NCBI GenBank assembly: GCA_947448845.1
Contig: CANFOX010000007.1
Coordinates: forward strand, 1 to 33,722
DNA length: 33,722 bases
Source: Microbacteriaceae bacterium
GTDB taxonomy: Bacteria > Actinomycetota > Actinomycetes > Actinomycetales > Microbacteriaceae
Reading direction: 5' to 3'
Position numbers and translations under genes: made by a program. Within the stretch, counting starts at the first letter, position 1. Every line of letters starts with the position of its first letter. Positions 25,001 to 31,768 of this stretch are shown here, in pieces. The notes under the pieces were generated by a model that saw nothing but the letters and a program-made list of their open reading frames with translations, ran no database searches and was not told the DNA's origin.

Positions 25001-25747
25001 AAGCCAAACCTCACCGAATTCTTCAGAATTCACGGTCGTGAAAACTTTGAGGTAGTGAGCTTGGCTCACCTCACTCACCGAATTGCAGATCGAATTATTT
25101 TGAGCATTGGCTTTGGCAAGAATTCTCGCGGTAAAGCCCCGAAGCAACTTGGCCAACTCACCGAACCCAAGGGAAGGCAGTGGCTGGCAAACGCTCTCGT
25201 GAGCGCCAGAAAGCAAGTTACCTTAGTTAGCTGCCTGGGTGAAAAAGAACTTACCGATTCTGGCCTCGAACACGGTGGCGAATTCTTGCACGAGCTTTTT
25301 GCTGAACCGAAGTCGATAGTAGATGGCATCGCCAACGCAGACCCCATGCTTGACGACCTGGGAATTCGACTGAAAAAACTTGGCGCCAGAGTGCAACGCG
25401 GGCTAACCGCAGAGCTACCGCTGGTGGCGGCCTATAGCAAAGAAGCCGCTGTGGTTGAAACCGACTGGAGCCTACTCGGAGAAAACTGGTCTGAGCGCCT
25501 GCGGCTTCGCCCTGGTTTACTTCGTGCCATGGGCTGGCAGTATCTTCGCGCTTACAGCTTCGAGCTCTTTTCAGAGCCAGATGAGATTGCCAGAAGAATC
25601 AGCGCTGAAATTGGGGTTTCGGTGAAGCCACGAACGCAACCGATCTTCGGCGAACCGGCGTTCGAAGACACAGCCGAAGCGTGGGGCGATAGGCGCGATT
25701 CGAACGATGCCGATCTAAAACAAAACCGCCCACCGCACTGGGGTTAG
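22097..25747 (+). CDS. SF1 helicase-like protein with eroded ATPase motifs and Vsr-like C-terminal domain
   Basis: 1216 residues. The N-terminal ~230 residues resemble the DUF4011-type region (NPLMNFEANTFGQIDL, AHPNGMAQLV). An SF1 (Dna2/Upf1-like) scaffold follows: Q motif DASATQRRIA (about 250), a Walker A-like PGCGYTQT in which the lysine is Y277, motif Ia VLVVVPRRQTLNELADRL, and a long helical insertion (about 330-760). Walker B is FVLDAAGT (D799) with the catalytic Glu replaced by A800. Later come GDPAIAEPTGF, SYRTSG and a motif VI-like NALVSARKQVTLVS. The C-terminus (about 1110-1180, VETDWS... LLRAMGWQYLRAYSFELF) resembles the REase_MTES_1575/Vsr-like nuclease domain. Helicase activity is doubtful. 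GTG start, no ribosome binding site. Function unknown, perhaps a structural or nuclease role. Confidence 0.8.
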   Translation: MSDVENADAELKLQWEFWRAEIDALGVTNPLMNFEANTFGQIDLDRAHPNGMAQLVSGSTTPLTNLIRESLSYSRAFSAAKRIKAKSDLLHDHFGIDNLYIIAGLANLTADGFDLKLPILLWPINLIRRGDDFEVSISGQPKVNPALIESFEVCYGVRVDEQKLLSTLRGSTDLIPIDLLTQLNTMAAAKAHLDLRRILVAANFALAPTLMRRDIVPTNSGLVRALAGLSPEEPHTELPSSADAFLVADASATQRRIASRAVAGQSFAVETLPGCGYTQTVVNTLSALVANGRRVLVVVPRRQTLNELADRLAEVGLPGLGIRAHSTWLDLVAAISRNEKAKPAVIQATETLHRVGVELDSYHASLNQVHAEFGVSILQTLNQLSALSAMPHAPKNQARIARNNLMQLQNRTEALELLTSAQELGEFKFGPNDTAWYRAKFDSPTEVASTIELAIRLRDEQLPKLKKQLTEYVADVGFKPAETVQDWHQYLRLFVGLRDTLDKFKPDVFDRPIDDLIVANSERSEFGSMNGGTRRRLKKLSKEYLRPGMSVTNMSEALQAVREQRRLWQQYCLTQVPPQVPLGISEAQIALQGLFDDLSHLQRHLDSESNPVNLVDLPLKQLEHKLNSMASDTEVLANLGERVEVNRRLDALGLEPLLRELAANNCKKEHLASELELAWWQSVLQFQLADDPAIASHDAARLTKLENEYVDADEQLLLENRATLAAALAANWANALEANPEAAQRFKAQLKTGAIDLSTAAEAAADIWPAIAPVVMLSPYEVAGALAREARFDTLFVLDAAGTTVAENLSAIVRANQIIVFGDPAIAEPTGFEIEVRQKPIGRELPATSIFATVANNFDTEVLRRSYRTSGQALGDVINKHFYQDRIEFEPTLAEFFGNRNFNIEMVGTGGKAAAGESEESLDAEVEKVVDLVFNHALWHPEDSLLVATASDLHAQRITDAVIAGVASKPNLTEFFRIHGRENFEVVSLAHLTHRIADRIILSIGFGKNSRGKAPKQLGQLTEPKGRQWLANALVSARKQVTLVSCLGEKELTDSGLEHGGEFLHELFAEPKSIVDGIANADPMLDDLGIRLKKLGARVQRGLTAELPLVAAYSKEAAVVETDWSLLGENWSERLRLRPGLLRAMGWQYLRAYSFELFSEPDEIARRISAEIGVSVKPRTQPIFGEPAFEDTAEAWGDRRDSNDADLKQNRPPHWG

Positions 25748-25752
25748 AACCC

Positions 25753-25968
25753 CTAAGAATCGCTTGAACTTTTAGGTTCAGACTTTGGCTTGGGCGCCGA
25801 ATCGGTTCGGTAAAAACCAGTTCCCTTAAACGATATTCCGCCAACGCCAAACTCTTTTCTAAGCTCACCCTGGCAAACCGGGCATACGGTGAGGGCGGCT
25901 TCTTCGAAACTCTGCTGTTGCTCGAAGGCGTGTGAGCAATTAGTGCAAACGTAGGAATATTTAGGCAT
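25753..25968 (-). CDS. FmdB-family zinc ribbon protein
   Basis: 71 residues. The N-terminus MPKYSYVCTNCSHAFEQQQSF has the FmdB pattern (M-P-x-Y-x-Y-x-C-x2-C) and a second pair VCPVC follows, making a C8-x2-C11 / C29-x2-C32-type zinc ribbon. The tail is Ser/Lys/Pro-rich and disordered. FmdB was first linked to formamidase regulation, but the family's role is unclear. It lies 11 nt downstream of the 5-formyl-THF cyclo-ligase gene and probably shares its transcript. It converges on the helicase-like gene. Confidence 0.9.
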   Translation of the reverse strand: MPKYSYVCTNCSHAFEQQQSFEEAALTVCPVCQGELRKEFGVGGISFKGTGFYRTDSAPKPKSEPKSSSDS

Positions 25969-25979
25969 TTGAATACAGT

Positions 25980-26555
25980 TTAAATCGCATTCAACACAAT
26001 CCGCGATTCCGTAACAAATCCGCCCACCTTAACATCGTGACTTTCGCATGGAATTTGGTCGACAACTTCGGCGTCATAAACCACGGCAAGTATAGATTTG
26101 GAATTTGGTGTGGCAAGAGCTCGATCGTAATAACCCTTGCCTTTTCCAAGACGAACTCCGCTTCGATCAACGGCCAAAGCAGGCACCAGCACCAGGTCAA
26201 CTTCTTCAAAATCGGCAATCTCTCCAAGCGCTTCGGCAAAACCAAAGATGCCCTTCGAGGTTTCTTCAGAGGCTGATTCAACCCATTCCAGTTCACCGTC
26301 TGGCAGTGAAATAGGCAGCAGCACCCTGACTCCATTTTCTCTGGCCCAGCGCAAAAAACCCACGGTGGTTGGTTCGGTTCCGAAAGACAGATAGCAGGCG
26401 ACGGTTCTTGCCTTTAGTTGCACACAGAGTCGAATCAGGTTTCTGGTGAGACCAACATCCACGGTTTCATCGCGAGAAATGTGGCGCAGGTTTCGCTCTG
26501 CAATCAGGCGTTGGCGAAGATCGCTCTTGGCACCTGCAACAGACTCATGGTTCAT
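25980..26555 (-). CDS. 5-formyltetrahydrofolate cyclo-ligase (MTHFS)
   Basis: 191 residues from ATG 26555 (MNHESVAGAKSDLRQRL). The upstream 51 codons of the open frame run into the divergent gene and are rejected. It converts 5-formyl-THF to 5,10-methenyl-THF with ATP in folate metabolism. The family pattern is visible: the N-terminal K-x2-LR (KSDLRQRL), YLSFGTEP, VLLPISLPDGELEW, DLVLVPALAVDRSGVRLGKGKGYYDR (the ATP/Mg-binding signature G-R/K-G-G/K-YYD) and DIP-like QIPCESHDVKV. It diverges from the GNAT gene with only 18 nt between starts and has no clear ribosome binding site. The downstream neighbour fmdB-like gene is 11 nt away. Confidence 0.92.
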   Translation of the reverse strand: MNHESVAGAKSDLRQRLIAERNLRHISRDETVDVGLTRNLIRLCVQLKARTVACYLSFGTEPTTVGFLRWARENGVRVLLPISLPDGELEWVESASEETSKGIFGFAEALGEIADFEEVDLVLVPALAVDRSGVRLGKGKGYYDRALATPNSKSILAVVYDAEVVDQIPCESHDVKVGGFVTESRIVLNAI

Positions 26556-26560
26556 GGCAC

Positions 26561-26573
26561 TAATCTTGCCATC
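26561..26573. promoter_or_regulatory. Very compact divergent promoter region
   Basis: Only 18 nt (26556-26573) separate the divergent start codons. TAATCT (26561-26566) is 7 nt before GTG 26574 and could be a -10 for a leaderless rightward mRNA; its complement AGATTA falls at -10 distance from the leftward ATG. The -35 regions would lie inside the opposite genes. Confidence 0.4.
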
Positions 26574-27185
26574 GTGCCTATGTCTTTCGCTCTTGCTCAC
26601 GCAAATGTGCGCGTTCGGGTCACTCGCATGAAAGATGCCAAAGCCCTGGAACGCCTTATTCTGGGTAATCGCGAATGGCTGCGGCCTTGGGAGGCAACCA
26701 ATCCGCATGGCGCAAACTCATTTGACATGCGCCCAAATGTTCGAGCCATGCTGCGTCAGTTTGATGCCGGCACGGGTATTCCCTTTGTTATCGAAATGGA
26801 TGACGTTGTCGTCGGCCAGTTGAATGTGGCGAATATTCTGCACGGCTCAGTTTCTTCGGCAACTATTGGGTATTGGGTGGTTCCGCAGGTTGCCGGGCGT
26901 GGAATAACTCCAACGGCCGTGGCTTTAGTGTCTGACTATCTGTTTAATCAAATGGATCTTCACCGTGTAGAAATCGAAATTCGACCAGAGAACCAGGCCA
27001 GCCTTCGGGTGGTTGAAAAGCTTGGTTTCCGTTATGAGGGAACAAAGTTACGTCACATTCACATCAACGGGGAATGGCGCGACCACTTTAGTTTTGCCCT
27101 AACCCAAGAAGAAATTCGCGAGGGCGTTTTAAATCGTTGGCTTCAAAACCGGGTTCCGCCTCTGGAATATCCTTGGAAAAACTAA
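26574..27185 (+). CDS. GNAT acetyltransferase (RimJ/RimL type)
   Basis: 203 residues from GTG 26574, chosen because of the -10-like TAATCT 7 nt upstream; ATG 26580 is an alternative, and starts further upstream overlap the divergent folate gene. The fold is N-acetyltransferase: RVRVTRMKDAKALERLI at the start, the acetyl-CoA loop YWVVPQVAGRGITPTAVALV (Q/R-x2-G-x-G), and RVEIEIRPENQASLRVVEKLGFRYEG, the classic RimJ/RimL motif. Members acetylate N-termini of ribosomal proteins (S5/S18) or other alpha-amino groups. The exact substrate is not readable here. Confidence 0.88.
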   Translation: MPMSFALAHANVRVRVTRMKDAKALERLILGNREWLRPWEATNPHGANSFDMRPNVRAMLRQFDAGTGIPFVIEMDDVVVGQLNVANILHGSVSSATIGYWVVPQVAGRGITPTAVALVSDYLFNQMDLHRVEIEIRPENQASLRVVEKLGFRYEGTKLRHIHINGEWRDHFSFALTQEEIREGVLNRWLQNRVPPLEYPWKN

Positions 27186-27226
27186 ACACACCTCAATAAA
27201 TCGAGGGCTTCAAACCGCTTTCAACA

Positions 27227-27238
27227 TATCTTGTAGTT
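27227..27238 (+). promoter_or_regulatory. Putative -10 for a leaderless membrane-protein mRNA
   Basis: TATCTT (27227-27232) ends 6 nt before ATG 27239, and there is no ribosome binding site, matching the leaderless geometry seen upstream of 22097 and 26574. Confidence 0.35.
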
Positions 27239-27835
27239 ATGGACTTCTCTGGGCTTGGCGGAATAGCGATTCTGATCATCGCCGGCATCGTGCTGTTTCT
27301 ATTCGTTCCAGGTTGGGCCAGCGGGCAAAAGCCTGAGAAGCGAATGCCCGAGGTTGTTACCAAAAAGAACGAAATCACAAACCAAAACTCTCGACTCACC
27401 AGAACCCGTCGTCTGGCATCCTCGATTTCTTTGGTTAGTTTTGCGGCAAGTGTTTTCACCTCGTTTCTAGCTCAGGCGAACCCGTTGATTTGGTTTGCCT
27501 TAGTTGCGCTGGTGCCTATCTTTTTTGCGACGGCAGCGCTGGCAATTGCCGCAATGAAAGCGGGCGACAAGCTCAGCGCCAAGCCAGTTCGCCAAGCGAA
27601 CCGACGCCTAAGTTTTGAAAACCAGCTTAAAACCGAAGTAAAACCCGTTTCGGCAATTAACGAACGAGCATGGATTCCAACTCGGCTACCTGATCCACTT
27701 TCGAATCGTGTGGGTGAGCTTAGGCAGGTAGCGCCGGTGGTTTCTTTCGAAACGGCAAAGGCAGATGCTGAGTTAGAAAACCAAAAACCAGAAATCGATG
27801 TGCTCGAAATTCTGAAACGCCGTCGCGCTAATTAA
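27239..27835 (+). CDS. Membrane protein of unknown function
   Basis: 198 residues, family not recognised. One hydrophobic N-terminal helix (about 7-27, GGIAILIIAGIVLFLFVPGWA) is followed by a charged loop with a basic stretch (SRLTRTRRLA). Two more helices lie at about 61-80 and 83-105 (FAASVFTSFLAQA; LIWFALVALVPIFFATAALAIAAM). The C-terminal ~85 residues are soluble and charged and end VLEILKRRRAN. It may be an envelope or division-associated small membrane protein. The gene stands alone between the GNAT gene and the H1-like gene on the same strand. Confidence 0.65.
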   Translation: MDFSGLGGIAILIIAGIVLFLFVPGWASGQKPEKRMPEVVTKKNEITNQNSRLTRTRRLASSISLVSFAASVFTSFLAQANPLIWFALVALVPIFFATAALAIAAMKAGDKLSAKPVRQANRRLSFENQLKTEVKPVSAINERAWIPTRLPDPLSNRVGELRQVAPVVSFETAKADAELENQKPEIDVLEILKRRRAN

Positions 27836-27932
27836 CAAATAGATGCGCGTGGGTTTAGGAATTTATTCCATTTACTCGCTAAAGTTTTTATGACTTCCGC
27901 ACGCCAGACGGAGCTAAACATTAGGAGTAAAC

Positions 27933-28493
27933 GTGAGTCTGCTAGACCGCGCAAAGCGTATTTTTAACCGCAATGCAAAAGACATTGCAAAAGTTGCCGG
28001 CGCCATCGCCGCCGACATTAAAGTTGAGTCAACCGAAGTTGCAGCCGAAGCTCGCAAGGTAGTTGCCAAGGCAGCCACCAACGCAGAAAAGGTAGTAACC
28101 AAGGCAACGGCTGCAGCCGAGAAGAAGGTAACCACTGCTACTCGCACCGCAGCAAAGAAGACCACTACCGCAACCAAGAAGGCTGCCAGCACCGTTGTGA
28201 AGGCAACTGCTGCCAAGAAGCCAGCAGCCAAGAAGCCAGCAGCCAAGAAGCCAGCAGCTGCAAAGCCTGCTGTAAAGAAGGCTGCTCCAAAGACCGCCGC
28301 CAAGCCAGTGGCCAAGAAGCCAGCTGCTGCAAAAACTGCAGCTAAGCCTGCAGCTAAGCCTGCTGTAAAGAAGGTCGCAGCTAAGCCAGCAGCTAAGCCA
28401 GCAGCTAAGCCTGCTGTAAAGAAGGCCGCACCAAAGGCCGCACCAAAGGCCGCAGCTAAGCCAGCAGCTAAGAAGGCTGCACCGAAGAAATAG
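27933..28493 (+). CDS. Histone H1-like Lys/Ala/Pro-rich protein
   Basis: 186 residues starting at GTG 27933 with AGGAG 7-8 nt upstream. Residues 1-60 form a short helical N-terminus (MSLLDRAKRIFNRNAKDIAKVAG). From about residue 60 on the sequence is almost only Ala, Lys, Pro, Thr and Val in AKKPA, AAKPAVKK and APKA repeats, like eukaryotic histone H1 tails or the C-terminal tails of actinobacterial HupB and H1-like proteins. It is very basic, disordered, and presumably a nucleoid or nucleic-acid-binding protein. It has its own strong terminator. DNA binding is inferred; a cell-wall or cytoplasmic role is less likely. Confidence 0.8.
   Translation: MSLLDRAKRIFNRNAKDIAKVAGAIAADIKVESTEVAAEARKVVAKAATNAEKVVTKATAAAEKKVTTATRTAAKKTTTATKKAASTVVKATAAKKPAAKKPAAKKPAAAKPAVKKAAPKTAAKPVAKKPAAAKTAAKPAAKPAVKKVAAKPAAKPAAKPAVKKAAPKAAPKAAAKPAAKKAAPKK
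28212..28490 (+). repeat. Coding tandem repeats of the H1-like gene
   Basis: Three perfect 15-nt copies of GCCAAGAAGCCAGCA occupy 28212-28256 and encode AKKPA each. Degenerate copies of GCAGCTAAGCCAGCAGCTAAG and CCTGCTGTAAAGAAG continue to about 28490. All stay in frame, so unit gain or loss would change the tail length without breaking the gene. Confidence 0.9.
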
Positions 28494-28500
28494 TTCTTAC

Positions 28501-28533
28501 AAAAAACCCCGCTCAGTTGAGCGGGGTTTTTTT
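28501..28533. terminator. Bidirectional intrinsic terminator
   Basis: AAAAAACCCCGCTCA (28501-28515) pairs with TGAGCGGGGTTTTTT (28518-28532), giving a GC-rich stem with A/T tracts on both sides. It works for the H1-like gene and for the convergent epimerase-like gene, whose stop overlaps its edge. Confidence 0.93.
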
Positions 28534-29425
28534 ATTTACTAACCACCCAATCGCATGCTTCTTGAAGCGTTGGGTACTCGAACTTGAAGCCCGTAGCCAG
28601 TAGTCGATCTGCGGTCATTTTCTGACTGCAAAGCAAAAGTTCTTGAGCTGCTTCGCCAAGCACCAGTTTGAGAGCAAATGCTGGCACACCAACAAGTGCT
28701 GGCCGGTGCAATGATTTCGCTAAACCTGAAATCAGTTCGGCGCAGGTGGCTGGTTCTGGTGCTGTTAAGTTGAAGGCGCCGCTTGCCGATGAAGTTTCAA
28801 TTAGGTGCAAGATGGCGCGAGCTTCGTCGGGAAGCGCTATCCATGCCCACCACTGCTTGCCCGAGCCAAGTTTGCCGCCAACCCCAAGGCGAAGAAGCGG
28901 CAGTAGGCGACCGAGGGCGCCCAGCTTGCGAGACATCACCATGGTGGTGCGAACCAACACCACGCGGGTGTCGCCTTCGGCTTCGAGCGCAGTTTGTTCC
29001 CATTGGGCAGCTAGGTCGCTGAGAAATCCAGTTCCTTTTGGTGCGGTTTCGGCAAGCGTTGCATCGCCGGTGTCACCGTAGAAGCCTGAGGCCGAACCAC
29101 TTATAAGAACTTTCGGTTTCTTCTTGGCTTGCTTGATGGCATTCACAATGGTTCGAGTGCTGTCAATGCGTGAGGCAATGAGTTCGCGCTTGTAGGTTTT
29201 AGTCCAGGGAATTTTCCCGGTGGTGGCGCCGGCCAGGTTCACCACGGCATCCACGGTGGAAACAAGTTCAACCGAGAGTTGACCGGTGCTTGGGTTCCAT
29301 TCAACCTCGTCGGCTGACTTTGCTGGCCGTCGCACCAAACGAAGTGGTTCGTGACCGAGTGCCTTCAGTTGTTTCACCAGTTCAGTGCCAATCAGGCCGC
29401 TGGCACCAGAGATTAATACGCGCAT
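28532..29425 (-). CDS. SDR-family NAD(P)-dependent protein, TIGR01777 (epimerase-like) type
   Basis: 297 residues. The Rossmann NAD(P) motif is GASGLIG at residues 7-13 (MRVLISGASGLIGTEL). NLAGATTGKIPWTKTYKRELIASRIDST and SGSASGFYGDTGD, with the catalytic-type Tyr in FYGD, are the marks of the TIGR01777/YfcH family. The C-terminal ~45 residues (ALVGVPAFALKLVLGEAAQELLLCSQK) form the DUF1731 cap. Substrates of this family are unknown; sugar epimerase activity is inferred from fold only. It follows the aldo/keto reductase gene by 3 nt in a minus-strand operon and ends at a bidirectional terminator. Confidence 0.9.
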   Translation of the reverse strand: MRVLISGASGLIGTELVKQLKALGHEPLRLVRRPAKSADEVEWNPSTGQLSVELVSTVDAVVNLAGATTGKIPWTKTYKRELIASRIDSTRTIVNAIKQAKKKPKVLISGSASGFYGDTGDATLAETAPKGTGFLSDLAAQWEQTALEAEGDTRVVLVRTTMVMSRKLGALGRLLPLLRLGVGGKLGSGKQWWAWIALPDEARAILHLIETSSASGAFNLTAPEPATCAELISGLAKSLHRPALVGVPAFALKLVLGEAAQELLLCSQKMTADRLLATGFKFEYPTLQEACDWVVSK

Positions 29426-29428
29426 GAT

Positions 29429-30265
29429 TTACCCGAATTCGTTTGGGTTAGGGCCAATACGATGACCGTTCTCGAGTTCGGCAATGGCAACCATGTCGTC
29501 ATTGTCGAGGTCAAAGTCGAACACCGAGATGTTTTCGAGCAGACGATCTACATGAGTGGTTTTCGGAATCACCAGATTGCCGATTTGCAAATGCCAACGA
29601 ATGATGACCTGAGCGAGAGTTTTTGCGTGCTTCTCGGCGATAGCCTGAATGACGGCCGACTCGGCGTAGAGGCCTCGCCCAAGCGGCGACCAAGCCTCGG
29701 TGGCAACACCGTGGTGGGTGTTTGCCTCGCGAACTTCGTGCTGCTGCAGGCTTGGGTGTAGTTCAACCTGGTTTAGGGCAGGCACGGTTTCGCTTTCGGC
29801 AACCAGGCGATTCAGGTGCGCGGGCTCGAAGTTCGAAACACCAATTCCCAGCACTCGGCCAGATTGAACTGCCGATTCGAAGGCTCGCCAAGTTTCAAGG
29901 TATTTGTCTTGGGTTGGGCACGGCCAGTGAATAAGTAGCATGTCGATGTATTCAACGTTTAGCTTCTTTAGTGAATCGTCGATTGCCTTTAGGGTCTCTT
30001 CGTAACCCTGGCGATCGTTCCAAATCTTGGTGGTTACGAAAATCTCGTTGCGAGCTACTGCACTTTGGCGAATGGCCGTGCCAACTTCTTCTTCGTTCTG
30101 GTAAAGCGCCGCCGTGTCAATGCGTCGGTAGCCAATATCCAGCGCACTTCGCACGGTGGCTGTAGTCACCTCAGGGGGCATCTTGAAAACACCGAGCCCG
30201 AGGCGGTGAATCTGTTGCCCGTTGTTCAGGGTAAGAAACTGCATTTGGTCTTTTGTAAAGGTCAT
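29429..30265 (-). CDS. Aldo/keto reductase
   Basis: 278 residues from ATG 30265; GGAG lies 5-9 nt upstream, and the further 50 in-frame codons overlap the YciI gene. The catalytic tetrad region is intact: D in GYRRIDTAALYQNE with the acid Tyr, Lys in FVTTKIWN and His in LLIHWP. The cofactor-binding C-terminus ends with the ...IPKTTHVDRLLENISVFDFDL motif. It reduces aldehydes or ketones with NADPH and resembles the 2,5-diketo-gluconate/prostaglandin-F-synthase type. It lies 1 nt after the YciI stop in an MFS-YciI-AKR-SDR operon, so detoxification or secondary-metabolite handling is a plausible guess. Confidence 0.93.
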   Translation of the reverse strand: MTFTKDQMQFLTLNNGQQIHRLGLGVFKMPPEVTTATVRSALDIGYRRIDTAALYQNEEEVGTAIRQSAVARNEIFVTTKIWNDRQGYEETLKAIDDSLKKLNVEYIDMLLIHWPCPTQDKYLETWRAFESAVQSGRVLGIGVSNFEPAHLNRLVAESETVPALNQVELHPSLQQHEVREANTHHGVATEAWSPLGRGLYAESAVIQAIAEKHAKTLAQVIIRWHLQIGNLVIPKTTHVDRLLENISVFDFDLDNDDMVAIAELENGHRIGPNPNEFG

Positions 30266-30266
30266 T

Positions 30267-30545
30267 TCAACTCCATGGTCCGAATACTGGGTTCCACTCG
30301 GCAATGTCTCGTTCGCCAATGTAGCCGGCAATGTCGAACGGGTCGTTGTCGAGCAAGGTTGCAAGCTGCTCGAGTGAGTCAGCCTTGAAAATAAGAAGTG
30401 CGGTTGGTAGGTCAATCATTGGGCCACTGGCAAGCAAGTTTCCGGCATCCAGTTGTTCTTTGAGCCATTCACGATGCGAAGGGCGAACCGCGTTCAACTC
30501 TTCTTGGTCTGCCGTATAGCGATAGTTCACGGCAAAGTAGCTCAA
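30267..30545 (-). CDS. YciI family protein
   Basis: 92 residues, one YCII domain of standard length. The pattern is clear: MSYFAVNYRYTADQEELNAVRPSHREWL, with the conserved His in R..H..(W/Y)L, followed by GNLLASGPM, ALLIFKADSLEQLATLLDNDPF and WNPVFG. The ferredoxin-like dimer has a conserved His/Asp pair and is thought to be enzymatic; the role is unclear. Its start overlaps the MFS stop by 4 nt (ATGA), so it is translationally coupled to the transporter gene. Confidence 0.93.
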   Translation of the reverse strand: MSYFAVNYRYTADQEELNAVRPSHREWLKEQLDAGNLLASGPMIDLPTALLIFKADSLEQLATLLDNDPFDIAGYIGERDIAEWNPVFGPWS

Positions 30546-31747
30546 GGCAACTCCTTTTCATCAATCACCGAGATTGGCTGTGTCTTTAGATTCAACTCAC
30601 CAAGTGCCGGAGTGATTCCAACAGTCAGGAATGAAACTGCAAGGGTGAGCACACCGAAAATTACCGCAACCATCAAACTGGATGCCGGCGAGACGGTGTC
30701 GATTGCCAAGCCGGCGAGGGCGCTACCGATGCTGTAGCCAATCATTTGACCGGTGTTCACCCATCCGTATGCCTCTGAAGTGTCACTGGCTGGAAGGCTA
30801 ATCGAGACGATGGTTCCCAGAAATCCGAGGGCTGGTGCAATGCCTAGACCAGAGATGAACCAGCAGATGCACAGCCAAAGCAGGTCGGTTGGATTCACCA
30901 GCGCAAGGCCGTAACCGGCCACCATGATGGTCATGTATTTGGCAAGCGCCCAAGAGGTTTTGGCGCGGCCGCCGAGCAGTAAGCCACCGGCGATTGAGCC
31001 AATCGAGAGCATGGCAACAACAAGGCCAGCTTCGGCCTTTGGCATTAGGGCAATGGTGCCAACTTCGACCCCACCGAACGAGCCAATCAGCAGCATTCCG
31101 ATGATGGCGTTGGAAACCACGGTGGCGTGCTTGAGCACGCTTCCCAGGCGACTGGCTTGGTCTTTGCCGCTGAGCTTGCCAACTTCAGGGTTCAAAATAA
31201 ACCAGGTGGTGCCAAGAATTTGAAGACCGGCCATGGTCAAAATGGTGATGGTGCTGTTCGCCCAAGCTGCCAAGAAGGTGGCGAAGACCGGGCCAACCAC
31301 CCAAATGACTTCTTGCAGGGTGGCATCTAAACCAAATAGCACGCTCAGTTTTGATTTCGGAATCAGCCTTGGGTAAATGTTTCGAGCCGCCGACTGAATT
31401 GGTGGTGAAGTTAGGCCCACCACGAGTGCTAGTAATGAGTATCCAATAGCCCCGAAGTTGAAAAGCCCAATTCCTATGGTGGCTGCAGGGCTAATAATTA
31501 CGCACCAGGTGAGAATGCGTCTGGCACCCTTGGTTGCCAACCACCGGCCAAGCACCGGGCCACTGATGGCAACGCCGATGGTTTCGGCGCCAAGGGCAAT
31601 ACCGGCAATGGCATAAGAGTTTGTGGTTCGAGAAATATGAATTACAAACGCCAACGACATCATTCCAAACGGAAAGCGGGCGATAAGTTGCGATGCCATC
31701 ACCCGAACTACGCCGGGAATTCGCAACACTGCGAGATAGTTTTTCAT
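30542..31747 (-). CDS. MFS transporter
   Basis: 401 residues with about 12 hydrophobic helices. MFS features are visible: an N-terminal A-like loop with basic residues (LGRWLATKGARRILTW, after helix 2), and a second-half A-like motif (GGLLLGGRAKTSW). It resembles drug- or sugar-efflux-type members found in actinobacteria. The substrate cannot be told. It heads the YciI-AKR-SDR cluster and starts 21 nt after the second mannosyltransferase gene, so it could share that transcript. No clear ribosome binding site precedes ATG 31747. Confidence 0.87.
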   Translation of the reverse strand: MKNYLAVLRIPGVVRVMASQLIARFPFGMMSLAFVIHISRTTNSYAIAGIALGAETIGVAISGPVLGRWLATKGARRILTWCVIISPAATIGIGLFNFGAIGYSLLALVVGLTSPPIQSAARNIYPRLIPKSKLSVLFGLDATLQEVIWVVGPVFATFLAAWANSTITILTMAGLQILGTTWFILNPEVGKLSGKDQASRLGSVLKHATVVSNAIIGMLLIGSFGGVEVGTIALMPKAEAGLVVAMLSIGSIAGGLLLGGRAKTSWALAKYMTIMVAGYGLALVNPTDLLWLCICWFISGLGIAPALGFLGTIVSISLPASDTSEAYGWVNTGQMIGYSIGSALAGLAIDTVSPASSLMVAVIFGVLTLAVSFLTVGITPALGELNLKTQPISVIDEKELP

Positions 31748-31768
31748 TTGCTTATCAGCCTAGTGAGG

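Noticed and set aside
28212-28256. CRISPR-like array
   Set aside because: The repeats are 15-nt, directly adjacent and in coding frame, without spacers.
27914-28315. Ala/Phe-rich minus-strand ORF opposite the H1-like gene
   Set aside because: It mirrors the Lys/Ala repeats; no ribosome binding site or homology is seen.
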